Under the pieces are notes generated by a model. It was not told where the DNA came from, made no database searches, and worked only from the letters and a program-made list of their open reading frames with translations. DNA of 64,000 nt from Exophiala sp. HKRS030. Taxonomy: Eukaryota > Ascomycota > Eurotiomycetes > Chaetothyriales > Herpotrichiellaceae. A program made the position numbers and the translations under genes. The stretch is from the NCBI GenBank assembly GCA_023897205.1, contig JAHWDD010000001.1, positions 1,240,001-1,304,000 of the forward strand, read 5' to 3'. Below are positions 45,355-56,602 of this stretch, piece after piece (position 1 is the first letter of the stretch; each line of letters opens with the position of its first letter).

Positions 45355-45866
45355 TCACTTTGTCTTATTCTCCTCTGCCTTTTTCTGTTGCTCTAGCGTC
45401 TTGATGGGACTGTCTCTCGGGTCTCGAAACTCGTACTCGGTCCCCTTTTCCCTCCTCGCCTGTTGAATTTTTGTCTTCTCCGAACCGAAACTTTTGTTGG
45501 AATGGAAGATGTAATAAAATGGGACAAAGGAAACGGCGGCCGCCAAGGCGTACCTATTCAACGGAGGTATGGGTTAGTCCTTTAGATCCCTCAAAATGAA
45601 GATGGCGGATGATGGTGAACGGGATAAAGCAGAGCGTGAGGAAAGTGAAGACAAGTAAGAAGAACTTACAAAGGTAATCTACTATTCTGATGCTGTGCTT
45701 CTGGCCTAGAAGGTGCAGCCTTTTCGGCGTAGGTCCTTTTGGGTGGTGCGTGTTGTAGTTGTTGTAGACGTGGTACCCTCAGGTCTCCGACCCTAGGTAT
45801 TTGTTTCTTTGTCTGTACAGATCCTCGCATCATGACAGTCGATCCTCGACCTAGTATTGATGCCAT
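45355..45866 (-). CDS. Small probable mitochondrial membrane protein
   Basis: Exon 1 (45670-45866) and exon 2 (45355-45553), split by a 116-bp intron (GTAAGT...AATAG), encode 131 aa. The N-terminus MASILGRGSTVMMRGSVQTK, with several Arg/Lys and no acid before the cleavage-like RTYAEKAAP, looks like a mitochondrial presequence. One hydrophobic segment follows (YALAAAVSFVPFYYIFH), then a charged tail with EYEFRDPRDSPIKTLEQQKK. This layout is common among inner-membrane accessory subunits and assembly factors, but I cannot name the family. The start is the first ATG whose frame gives the presequence. Confidence 0.65.
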
Positions 45867-46593
45867 TGTTGCGAGATGTTTCTGGTGCTGTGGTGATGTA
45901 TATATGTAGTGGTGTTTGCTTGGTGTGTGGATGTCGGTAGAAGAATTGTTTCCACTCATGTGCATCTCACCTTTTTCAATCAAGAGCAGACTGACCCCGT
46001 GGGTTTCGACCTTTTCCCTCCCAATTACATACCTTACCTAGAACTCTTCCCGGAAGTGCATCACGGGTTGAGAACATCGTCATGACTTTTTTTTAGTTGG
46101 TCCGGACACGAGTATCGTTTACATCATCGATAGCTGGAGATCCCCTCCGAGACTCCGAATACTGTCGTAGGTCAACCAGGGTTTTGTACAACCAAAATTC
46201 TAGGCCAGGCATCCCTGCATGAATGCCCGATCCAGTAACCCGACTTGCCTCTTTGAGCGATTCAGTGGTGTTTTGCTCAACCGACAAGACATTTGATGCC
46301 TGAGGATGAAAAATTTCCTGCTACTCTGGGCCTTGGATACTGTACCTCGTTTAACATGTATGTACAAACCATCAACAACTCTATCTTCACCTTTTATTGT
46401 TTATTTCCATTGTCATGACAGAAACAAAACATGTCAGCTAGCTTCTCGAGTAGTCAATACATACAAAATCATACCAAAAACTCATTAAAATTTGATGGTA
46501 CATGAAACATGGTCAATCAATGACAATGACACAGATCCAAAAAAAAACATAGGAAACAAGACCCCAAAAAACCCTCGTCAGTCTCAACCGTAG
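45867..46593. other. Intergenic region
   Basis: Between two minus-strand genes: promoter of the mitochondrial-type gene and 3' region of the ankyrin gene. No feature seen. Confidence 0.5.
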
Positions 46594-49428
46594 TTACTTC
46601 TTCTGTTCCTTATTACCCAATAGAATCGTAACGGCCTCATCCCAACCACGTTCCTCGACGATTTCCATCACGGTCCTCCCAGATTCGTCCTGGGCCTCGA
46701 GGTCAACCTTGCCTCCATGTTCCACCAGACATTTCAAAACGGTGGCGTCGCCATTCTCGACGGCCTGTAGGATGGCGTTCCACCCTCGGTACATGAGGTT
46801 GATGTCGGCGCCTCGAGCCAGGAGCATCTCGATCATCTCGGTGTCGCCGCGGAACCGACGGATGGCCTTGATGATGGGCAGATGTTCACCGGGGGCGTTG
46901 ACGTCGGCTCCGGCCTCGTCGATCAGAAATTTGACAATCTCCTTGCGACCTTCGCGGATGGCCGTGGTCAGCGGGGAGAACACACCTCCGTTCTTGTCCT
47001 CGACGCTCACGCCGGCGGCGAGGAGAAGCTTGATGCTCTCAAGTTCGTTGGCCGTCACCGCCATCTCCATCACGCCCTTGATGGCACGAGGGTTGTGCAC
47101 CTTGGGGAGTAGTTTCTTCAAGATGGCAGGCTGCTTCACCGCCATGCAGATGGGCCAATCTTGGCCACGGATTCCCGGGTCGGCCCCGTGCGCGAGCAAG
47201 ACGTCCACAAAGTCGACTCGATTGTCCCGGATCGCCGTGGTCAGGGCAGTGTACCCTTCGGGCGTGCGATCGTTGGCACTGACGTCTTGCTCCAACAGGT
47301 ACATCAGCGCGTCCTTGTTGTTGTGCGCCACGGCCTTTTCGATGATGCCCTTGGGCCTGTGGAGGTCGGAACCGGCAGCGACGAGTTGAGGGAGGAGGTG
47401 AGTGCGGTGGTGCGTGACGCATTTGAAGGCGGGATACTCAGCAGCGGGTTCGTTGGGGTCGGCTCCGGACGCAAGGAGCAGCGAAACGAGTTCGGTGCGG
47501 TTGTCGCGAATCGCAGTGCAGAGAGGCGTGTAAGCGCCATCCTTTTTCGCGTTGACGTCGACACCGGCTCGGATGAGGATCGTGACGGACTCGATGTTAT
47601 TGATCGAGGTTGCGAGTTCGAGAATGCCAGGACATCGCTTGAATGTGGCACCGCGAGAAATCATGAGTTGGAGGGCCTTGGGGTGGTACGTGGCTGGCCA
47701 AAGAGGGTGTTTGGGGCCTGGTAGGTTCGGGTCCGCACCATGGTCCAAGAGGAGTTGAACCAGGTCGATCCGGCCTGCTTGGATAGCGACAAAGAGTGGA
47801 GTTTCGCCGCGATTGCTCTTGCCGTTGGCGTCAGATCCATAGATGAGGAGAAGCTCGGTCAGACGTCGAGGCGAAGTCTTTGTGACCGCCATGTCGAGCA
47901 GAGTATTGCCGTCGGAAATGTTGAGGTTCGCATTGCCACCGTATGTGAGCAGAAGTTGCACAAGCTCGACTTTGGTCTCAGCCACGGCTGCTGCGATGGG
48001 CGCCTCATTGCTGGGTCCGGCCGGCAGATTGGGATCAGCCCCGTATTTGAGTAGCAGCTTTGTCCCGTCGACAAAGGACGCCTCGATGGCAGCCAGGAGT
48101 GCAGTGGAGGACGATTTGTCAACGCTGTTAGGGTCGGCGCCGAAAAGTAGCAGGAGGCGAACACTTTCGGCATCGCGGTTGAGGACAGCTTCGCGAAGAA
48201 CATTCATATCGATTCCACTGTCCGGAGGAACACCACAGTCGAGTAATTGTTCAATCATCTTGTGCTTTCTCTGTTGAATCGCACTGGCGAGGGCATTCTT
48301 CAGGGCCGCCGAGTTAGCACCAGTGTTTTGCTTGGGAGTCCATCGAGGGACGGTAGAAGGATCAGCCTTGATGCGGACGACCTTTTGTGATTGTTTGTCG
48401 TTGAACTCAATCTCAGAAATCATATCTTCGATTTGTGTGAAAGAGTCTGCCGTCTTGACTGAGAGGTGGTCGTCAAGCGTGACATCAGTAGGGGCGGTTT
48501 CTACACTTGAATGCGGTCCAAGATCTCTGGTTGCAGAAGTTGCAGTGTACTTGCTGGATCGAATACTGGGGAGAGCCTTGACGCTATGCGTGTCACCATT
48601 GCGATGAACACTATGGACGTCACCATTACGGTGGATGCTGTTGTGGATGCTGTGGGCGTCGCCGTTGCGGTGGTCGAGTGAGCTGGTTCGTGGATCCACG
48701 TTGTGGCCGACCAGTGCGCTCAAGTCTTCGTCAAGTCGTGGAAAGAGCGAGTAGTTCGCGTGCTTGTCGCTTACACTCGAGATCGGAGGCAGTGGTGGCA
48801 GATGGTCGGGAACCTGAGAAGAAGGCGGCGTTTGCCCAATATGACTTTGTTGCTGGGAAGGTGGTAGAGGCGATGAATTGATGGACGGGATCTTGCCAGG
48901 ATTCATGCGCTCGAGCACAGCAGCAAGACCTGTATACCCAATACCGACCGAGGCATCGGCTTTTGCATCTCCCAGCGACCACCTGAAGACCAACGCGCTC
49001 ATCCTGAGGGCATCTCGGCTCTTCCCCAGAGATTCTCTGATCTTGTGGATTTCATCATCCGAGAACATGCTGTGCCACCCTCTCTGGAATCGACCGAGGC
49101 GTCCCTTTCTTTCGTATTCCAGAAACTTGGTCAACATCTGGTTCAGCACGATGAAGTCGTCGTTGGTTTGCCTGAACTTCTTGTCAAGCTCTTGGACCAT
49201 GTCTTGAGGGAACTTGGTTTGCGACCGTCCCGCTTCATTCAGACCCGCTTCAATGGACCACAGAATGCGGGAGATGTCAAGAAAGTCGCAGGCGAGCTCC
49301 TTGAATCCATGAGGCTGATGCTTGACGGTGCCCAGGTACTCCAGCATCCGTACCGAGATGCTGTTTCCCACGTTGGTCGCCATGGTACAGAGCTCCAGGA
49401 GCGTCTCTTTTCCTTTCTTGGGCGCCAT
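46594..49428 (-). CDS. Ankyrin-repeat protein with HeLo-like/STAND-type N-terminus
   Basis: A single exon encodes 944 aa. Residues 1-180 are helical and begin MAPKKGKETLLELCTMATNV, with EYLGTVKHQPHGFKELACDF and a later coiled-coil-like region. The pattern resembles the fungal N-terminal (HeLo-like) domain of STAND/NLR proteins, which is my inference. Residues 180-365 are Ser/Pro-rich and include a short RNGD-V/T/A-HS repeat (about 260-285). From about 370 to 935 there are roughly sixteen ankyrin repeats (signature GADPNLPAGPSNEAPIAAAV, LLLAAGVSVEDKNGGVFSPL). No NACHT or NB-ARC nucleotide-binding motif is present. Ankyrin arrays bind proteins; partner and role are unknown. It could act in signalling or non-self recognition, but nothing nearby confirms that. 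Confidence 0.85.
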   Translation of the reverse strand: MAPKKGKETLLELCTMATNVGNSISVRMLEYLGTVKHQPHGFKELACDFLDISRILWSIEAGLNEAGRSQTKFPQDMVQELDKKFRQTNDDFIVLNQMLTKFLEYERKGRLGRFQRGWHSMFSDDEIHKIRESLGKSRDALRMSALVFRWSLGDAKADASVGIGYTGLAAVLERMNPGKIPSINSSPLPPSQQQSHIGQTPPSSQVPDHLPPLPPISSVSDKHANYSLFPRLDEDLSALVGHNVDPRTSSLDHRNGDAHSIHNSIHRNGDVHSVHRNGDTHSVKALPSIRSSKYTATSATRDLGPHSSVETAPTDVTLDDHLSVKTADSFTQIEDMISEIEFNDKQSQKVVRIKADPSTVPRWTPKQNTGANSAALKNALASAIQQRKHKMIEQLLDCGVPPDSGIDMNVLREAVLNRDAESVRLLLLFGADPNSVDKSSSTALLAAIEASFVDGTKLLLKYGADPNLPAGPSNEAPIAAAVAETKVELVQLLLTYGGNANLNISDGNTLLDMAVTKTSPRRLTELLLIYGSDANGKSNRGETPLFVAIQAGRIDLVQLLLDHGADPNLPGPKHPLWPATYHPKALQLMISRGATFKRCPGILELATSINNIESVTILIRAGVDVNAKKDGAYTPLCTAIRDNRTELVSLLLASGADPNEPAAEYPAFKCVTHHRTHLLPQLVAAGSDLHRPKGIIEKAVAHNNKDALMYLLEQDVSANDRTPEGYTALTTAIRDNRVDFVDVLLAHGADPGIRGQDWPICMAVKQPAILKKLLPKVHNPRAIKGVMEMAVTANELESIKLLLAAGVSVEDKNGGVFSPLTTAIREGRKEIVKFLIDEAGADVNAPGEHLPIIKAIRRFRGDTEMIEMLLARGADINLMYRGWNAILQAVENGDATVLKCLVEHGGKVDLEAQDESGRTVMEIVEERGWDEAVTILLGNKEQKK

Positions 49429-52400
49429 GACAGTGGTTGAGTATGCAGTGAGAGCTCAGGAGGAGAGAGGTTGATCTCGTGCTCCTGCGCACCCGCGGGA
49501 GCGTTTAATCGTCACACAGGAAGAAGAGTCGCAGCCGCGGAGAGAAGGGCAGAGAGAGAGAGAGAGAACACAACGAGCCCGTCTCGCAGGTGAGACAAAT
49601 CGTCGAAACGGGGCTCCATATCTTTATCTCTGCCCGCGGACTCCCACAGCCAACATGGAAATTTGTCTGGTTTGTCCTACACCACGAACTAGCGCCCTGG
49701 TCGAGACTTGGAGCACCTGGAAGGTTTCGACCACGTTCTCATGCTAACGAAGCCTGTGCCCTGGATGGCAGCGGAGTCAAACGGTTGGGCTCGGTCAAGA
49801 ACACAATAACACAGGGAGACAGTGAGGCACTGGAGGTTGCGAGGCGTCCCGGCCGTGCCAAAACGAGTCGTGTCAATGACGGCATCCCAGTTGCAGTCGT
49901 GGTCCCAGTGATTCTCAAAACCGGGTCCTAGACGAGTTCATTGGCGCCGTTCACTTCAGTTGAGGCTAGCCTCCAGGGTGTATCCTTGGATGAGGGATGC
50001 TTGGGAGTCGTCTTCAGGTTTCATTATTGCCTACCTGGGCCAAAACGGAAACACTTACCAATGAAGGCCATGCATCTTGAACCTCGTAGACGAAACTATG
50101 GGGCTGGCTCCGGGGGATATTGGTAGCACAAACCTGTGGGCCAAACCGTATCCAACACGCGAGAATCGTCAAATTCTAGCCTGAGCACCGGGCGATTGGA
50201 GCTTCTTGCCACAACCAAATCGGGGGATTCGCCGGGAATCTGCAGGTCCACTAACCCCTGATTCTAGCTTCGCGACGACTTTCTTCAGGCAAGGTCCGCC
50301 CCTCGAACTTCGACCCTGGCCGCAAATCATCTGTCACTGCTGCTGCCGCTGTCAACTGTAGATCCACAAAGCCAACATGACAACTTCACGAGGCGATCAA
50401 GAATCCCACCACAGCTCTGATGCGGATAGCTGGGCCGGAATTTCCAGCTAAATATTCCGCTGTGGGTACAGTGCAACCTACAGAGGCAGAAGATAGCGAC
50501 GAGGAGGAGCCCACGTCTTGTCGTTGGTCTACACATGAAATGTCTCGGAGGCCTCAACTGAAGACCATGTACCCAGTACGAAGTACAGGAGACGAATTGA
50601 TTCTCCAATGGACTGACCGATGAAGAGAGACCCTACACTTTCTGGGATGAAGGAAGGGTGCTTTGCATCTAGCTTCACTCTTCTTCCAATATCACATTCA
50701 GTCGTGTCACCTTACACGCGACCAGCAACGATGAGAGGCACTGGTATGCAATGTGCAATCATAATTCGACTTCATGGCCAACGAATCGCTTAAGGCCAAG
50801 ACACTTGCAATCTGTTCGTGTACCGCCGACCGGCCCATCGCGCTCGCAATGGACGGATGGGCAAAACTCCCGACAGAAATCTTTCCCCTGCTTTTGTTTC
50901 TGTTTTCTTTTCCTTTGGGAACGATGAACCATTTACGTACGATCATGCTTCGGATTGTCTCCAGAATTTGCCTGCCGCCTTGTAGCGCCAAAATTAGTCC
51001 AAATCATAATAAGCCCCCGCCGTTGGGCGGTGTCTCTCTGCTGTGGTTTTCTTTGGAGGGCTGCTGGGGAAAGCCTCGTGGCTTGCTACACCACAGCTGA
51101 ATCTCTTGAAGGTCAGGTCGTTGATTCGATGTCCCTAAAATCTTATCACAGGCTAAAGTAGATGCTGTGGCCACTTGGGTTTTCTTTCTTCACGTGAAAC
51201 GCCTACTAGTTACTAGAGTTGTTCATCAGATGGTTCGCTTCTGAAAGCCACCACCGCTTTTGATGACTGGAAAATCGATCTCCACGATTGTCCTTCTGTT
51301 TGCTCATCGTTGTTAGTAATAACTTATCAGCAATGGCCCTTGTCTGCCTGGCAGCAGCACGTGCGAGATGACAGGAATACTATTATATACCACCCCTATC
51401 GGAAGGATATGAGCGATGGCATTTTTGGGGGGATTCATCGAGCCTTGAATTCCGCACCCTCAAGACTCGTCCGAGTAGTACGCATGTTGTGATTTTGCCA
51501 CTGTCCCAGCCCGTCTTGCAGAAACAGATTTGACTGGTAAGTGGGGTTTGTGGTTTCCTGGAGAAGAGCCTGAACGACCTGTACCTGTACCATATGTATG
51601 CTCGTAGACGTCTGCCCTGAATTTCATGACAAGCCAGGAACTTGTGACTTGGATCTACTCTTATCTTGGGTCTAGTTTCAACGCCGGTTACACCAGAGCT
51701 GCCTGTCGCATCACCAATACGCTTTGTTGTGCAGGTGCCCAATTGCTAACGGCAGGGCCAGTCAAGTCAACAGGTGTCACAAGAGTATGCACCTATAAAC
51801 TTGGTTCCGAGATGGGTGACTCGAGAGAAGTCGAGACCATGTATGTGTAGTGCCGACCGTCTACCCTACGTACTGTACCACCGAGTTATTATGACTAAAC
51901 TCCATCGACAGATCTAGACAGCCGGGTGGAACGATCTGGATTTCATGTCGAGTTCCACATCCAAGGGGGATAGTAAAGTCCACGGCACACTGGCAGGTCG
52001 GGTACCCGCTACACTGATTGACATACGGCTGACCCAATGTCACATGGGAACTGAAATAGTGAATAACTATGTATTTGCAAATACTTGGTGATCTCAAAAC
52101 CGCTCTTTCATCCTCTGTGTAGCGTCGCCGACTCACCGTCTCAGCCGTACGTATTGTGGTCCCAAGTTACTACTTTCCACCATCAGACATTTTTGTCTCT
52201 GGGCCTTCAATCTGGGACTTTGTGTGCAGACCACACCAGTTCACACCAATTCGAAGTAAGAAGGTCTAGATGAAGCCTTCGGTTGGTTTGAAATCACTCG
52301 AGTGGTCCGGCGATTCTTGCCAATCGACATGATGTCTGCATAACTGAACTTCATATTATCATCATGTTCATTGCCACACACAGTCCGAGTACATTTGTAA

Positions 52401-53425
52401 GTATCCCTCCACACGGTGAGTGTTTGTTGGCAATCCCATATCCCAAACCTACTCGCTGTTTTGTTCAAGGGTGTGCCTGTCAAAATGCCGTAGGGATACT
52501 AGTCAACATTTGTCAGTGAGGCAAGGTCTCGTCCCATCCACATGGATGATGGCAGACGCTTGACAGGGGCAGGTTGGTCACCCAAGCGACGTGCTCATCT
52601 GGTGTCACCATGCAGGGATTGTCCTTCATCGATTGACTTACAGAGTGAGTTCCGACATTCATACCCGACATGGCTATCGACCTTGAGCCTACCCTACCAT
52701 GCTTCATACAATTGCCCTTTCATGTGGTTCGGCCCACATGAGACTGGATCAACAGCGACATCAGCCACGCCAGTCTTTGTCTTTACCCAAAAAAGATCCT
52801 TGATGGACAGGTACCATAGACTTTGGCCAGGACGTCTGCACTGGGTTCACTAGCCCTGAAGCAGACCCACGAGATCGAAGGAGAGATATTGACTGTGTGT
52901 GGTGGGTTTGCCGTTTACATTTCGGATCTGCATAAATCTGCACACTTTGACGTGGAGACGAGGCTGGCGACGGCGATGGTGGTGAATGAGCGGTGGTTGG
53001 TACCGCTTAATGTTGGTCAAGACAAGCCTCGCTTTCAAGCATCTTCACGTCATTCACGACCTCCAGATAAGGCCCGAACCTTCGAAGACTTTGGAAACAT
53101 GTCTAGTGTCGTGGAAGATCACCCTCCAAGATCATCCTTGGGCTCTTTCGACCACGACTCCAGAGACACCAATATGTACCGCCTATCCTACACACAAAAG
53201 TGGCAAGCAACCCGCCCGCAAATGAATCCCACTTCGGGGTCTTGAGAGGTACCAAACAAAATGTCACGCCAACATCACGTAAAAGCTAAAGCCCGAAGAT
53301 AGCTTCAGCAGGTGGCTAGTTAGTCCCCGATCTTAAACGCGCAGAGCCCTCTCCATTTTTCAATCTACCAAACCTTCATTTCGGAAAATACTCAACAGAC
53401 TGTAGATACGACCGTCTCACACACC
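49429..53425. other. 4-kb gene-poor interval
   Basis: The longest gap in the window. Open frames are 60-140 codons, overlap on both strands, mostly begin with non-ATG codons and show no domain. A GA run lies at about 49552-49567. Cys-containing frames on the minus strand at 51861-52483 (for example CSGYPTCQCAVDF) hint at a decayed or multi-exon secreted protein, but no consistent splice joins them. I see no transposase or long terminal repeat. Confidence 0.5.
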
Positions 53426-54542
53426 ATGTTCACACCTGTCGAGTCGGCCCTGGGAGCGATTCTCCTCCAACAAGCATCGACCGCCCTCCTCTTCAACAAT
53501 GGGTGTGTCCTCGGAGCCTCCGGTCAACTCCGGGGGATCCTGACCGGCCCCACGTTCAAGACCTCTGCCTTCATCGCAGGGATGGCCTTGAGCGTGTTTG
53601 TTACAAAGACGATATTTCCAACTCTCATACCACACTATGACGTTCCTCAACAAGACTGGAACGATTCTTTGTGGATTGTCGGACTTGGTACTTTGACTGG
53701 ATACGGAACCAAGGTACGTCGCACACACACCTACAAAAAAAGAAGAAAAACATCGAGACTAACTCATTACCCCCTTTTGCGGCGGAAAAAAAAATATAGA
53801 GCTGCAATGGTTGTACTTCAGGACACATGTTGTGCGGCGTCAGTCGTCTCTCGGCTCGATCTCTGATTGCCACACTCACCTTCATGGTCGTCGCCTATGT
53901 CACCCACCAATATGTGGTGCCATCATCGTCAACCAAATTTTCGTCCTCGAACTGTCCCGCCGGTGTCGACTGTTACGCACCCGTCTACCCGAACTCAGAC
54001 TTGGTCGTCAACCTCGTCCTGGCGATAACAGCATCAATCGTCAGCCTACATCTCATTCCGAGCATCGTGTTCCGCGTTGCGAACAAAAGCGAGCTTGCAG
54101 GTTAGCCAGTCGATTACTCGTCGGGTTCACATTCGGCTTTGGTTTGTTGGTGTCAGGATTTGCCGATCCTGTAAAGGTCTTGTCCTTCTTTTCCGTCTCC
54201 TTTGGACCTTTGGATATCACCGCATGGGACCCGTCCTTGGGGTTTGTGGGTCTCTTTGCTATCGTCCCAAACATCATCTGGTGGAATTTCGCTACCGCCG
54301 AACCCCCAAACAGCGCCCCCGAATGCAAAGGCCCTCCAAAATACAACAGGCGTTATGAACTACCGACGACCTCTCTGAGCAGTATCACTTTGCGGTTCAT
54401 GATCGGTGCCGTCCTGTTCGGAGTCTCATGGGGTGCTTCTGGTAGTTGTCCCGGTCCTGCGATCTTGAGAACCTTGGTTCAGCCTTGGTGGGGAGTGTTG
54501 TGGATGGAGGGGTTCTTGATGGGTAGTCTAATACCATTTTAA
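53426..54542 (+). pseudogene. YeeE/YedE-type sulfur transporter gene with apparent frameshift
   Basis: Exon 1 (53426-53713) encodes MFTPVESALGAILLQQASTA with GCVLGASGQLRG; an 86-bp intron follows; exon 2 starts at 53800 with the second signature [17 protein letters not shown]. Multiple membrane helices and the paired GC...G motifs with conserved cysteines are hallmarks of YeeE/YedE, a family that imports thiosulfate in bacteria. At 54103-54105 the frame hits TAG right after a membrane segment. The missing second half (RLLVGFTFGFGLLVSGFADP ... GASGSCPGPAILRTL) continues at once in another frame to 54542. A one-base loss near 54095-54105 explains this. No GT-AG pair with the right phase removes the stop. 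It is either a recent pseudogene, a sequence error, or two separate half-proteins. Confidence 0.75.
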
Positions 54543-54904
54543 GCACTGGGTTATGAGCGACAATGTACCAAGGCTGTCAATGTATATTCGCCCCTCTTGT
54601 TCCTACAAACTTCTGTGACTGGCGGGGTGGATGGGACTTACGGCGCGGTAATTCAGACTTTGGGGCTGAGCATACAATAATCTGGTTTGAGGACATTCGT
54701 GTTGATCAACAACACAAAGTGTATATACTTTTTCAAAAGTCGTATGCTTTAAACAAGGCTATCTAGAAAAAAAGGGTCTCCGGTTGGACAAGTCGCACCT
54801 CACGCGCAGCAGCGGTCTAGATGCACGATGTCCATGATGATGACACCACTCCACCACCACCACCATCATCCTCATTAAACACAGATCCAATGTCCTCGTC
54901 CCTT
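54543..54904. other. Convergent spacer between the two sulfur genes
   Basis: 3' regions of the YeeE-type gene (+) and TauD-type gene (-). A CCA/TCA-rich stretch lies near 54840-54872. No gene. Confidence 0.5.
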
Positions 54905-56174
54905 TTACAACTCACCATAGCCATCCAAGGAGAGAGCTTCAGCCTTTGATTGACTGTTTGGATCGAAGTATGGACGTTCCCCGATACCCACCACACGATT
55001 CCCAAACCTTTCCCCTAGTCCTTCGTAATCAAACGTTGCCGTGTGGAATACAGAACGATTATCCCAGATTGCTATCCCGTCAAGTAAATTGTCAGCGAAT
55101 AGATACCAAAGCATGCACGTACGCAAAACAGGATCCCCGTAATCTTATAGTCTCAACCGGCATCGCGTGCGGTTCTCAGGTCGGTGGTCACAACGATCAA
55201 GCTCTGAACTCACCTAAATCATTTGGATTCCTCCACTTGAACCTGACTTGCAAATCATGATTGTTGACAATGGTGTCGTGAAATTTCTTCAGCAGGTCGT
55301 CACTTTCTTCCTTTGTCAACTCGTTGATACGGTGGGGGAAAGATCCAATGGAATAAACACTCTTCCAGCCCGTGACTGGATTTGTCCTAACCACTGGATG
55401 GACCATTGACAAGTGTCCCCCGACGTTGGCCGGCGATCCTCGCGGTCGTTCGTACAGTTTGGTTTTACCCGCGTCCGCTGCCTTGATGAAACCCTCGCCC
55501 ACAAAAGTCGCCGTGAGACCCTCGAAGAACTTTTTGTAGGGCTTACTGAAACGGTCATAAATGTCGTAACCGGAAGCCCAGAGAGTGTCCCCCCCTGTCC
55601 TGGGTAACTGAACCAACCGTAGACTCGTGTAATCCGCAGGACAAGTCTCGAATTGAATGTCACTGTGCCATCTGGCCGAGTCGTACTTTCGTTTGTTGAT
55701 GGCTTCGGCTCCGAAAAGTTTTTTACGTTGCAAAGAAGAAATGGTGCTGACTTCGTTGTCCCCTTCGAGACCAAACTCGCCCGTGCCGTTGAGGATTGGG
55801 TGGACGTGCAATGTGGACGTCGAGGGTTTCCCACTCAACTCGCCCAGTCTTTGGACCAACGTCTTTTGCAGGTCGTTGGTCAGGTTGTCTTGTTTGCGGA
55901 AAAAGACGACGCCCCGTTCGCTGATGGTGATGGCAAGGTCACGCAACAGGTCGTCGGCGTTGGAGGCATTCATAAAATCGTCGACGATGTTGGCGGTCGG
56001 ATATTCTCGTCCAACGGCCGGAGTGACGTCGTCGAATTCAAAGGTCGAATCCAAGGTTCCGGTCTTTGTCAATGGTTTGGTGTTTCTGGTTTGCGTGGTT
56101 TCAGGCTGGTCATCAATCGCATTGGATCCTACGTCGTCGTGAGAAGATGCAGGTAAAGTTGCGCTCGGAGCCAT
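54905..56174 (-). CDS. TauD/TfdA-family 2-oxoglutarate-dependent (sulfonate) dioxygenase
   Basis: Exon 1 (55214-56174) and exon 2 (54905-55071), split by a 142-bp intron (GTGAGT...GATAG), encode about 375 aa. The Fe(II) ligands are the HxD of RWHSDIQFE (H170, D172) and the distal His of SVFHTATFDYEG; the 2-oxoglutarate-binding Arg lies in GERFGNRVVGIG. The family hydroxylates taurine or alkylsulfonates, releasing sulfite as a sulfur source; other members act on herbicides or carnitine precursors, so the substrate is not proven. Both exons are needed, since exon 1 alone lacks the second His. The neighbouring convergent YeeE-type transporter supports a sulfur role. A TGAGTCA bZIP-type site lies at 56244-56250, 70 bp upstream of the ATG. 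Start at 56174 is the first ATG. Confidence 0.9.
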
Positions 56175-56602
56175 CGCAAAAGAATCGGGTTTCAATCTGT
56201 CAAACTCTGCAGATGCGTATGTTCATATCCGAGTATCGATGAGTGAGTCAATGGAATTGGAATTGACACCAAAACATTCTTAAAAGAAAGTCTTCAGTCT
56301 CGTCGACTCATCTCGGACTTTCCAATGAGGGGATCGACGGGTCGTTCGGCAAGCACGTATATCACTGGCTATATCGTGCAATCTTCAACAACTTTTGGGT
56401 GGTTGATATGCTATGCGGGGTTCGTTGTTGGACATGTCCGACTTTGAGATTTCTTTTCACATGACTGGCAATCACACGGGATGACGGTACTCTGATGGAT
56501 ACGAATAGAGGTGAACCAAACATGCTGTTTTGTAAACAGGCCGATCCGCGGTGATACTGCGGGACTCTTGAGGGGTGACCACAAAGGCACACAGGTATGT
56601 AA
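56175..56602. promoter_or_regulatory. Promoter region of the dioxygenase gene, TGAGTCA site
   Basis: 428 bp upstream of the TauD-type gene and downstream of the S9 peptidase gene. TGAGTCA at 56244-56250 matches the Gcn4/AP-1 class of bZIP sites. I did not find the Cys3/MetR consensus ATGRYRYCAT here. Confidence 0.3.

Noticed and set aside
51861..52483. Cys-rich minus-strand frames that might be exons of a secreted protein
   Set aside because: No GT-AG pair joins them in a consistent frame, and no signal peptide is visible.
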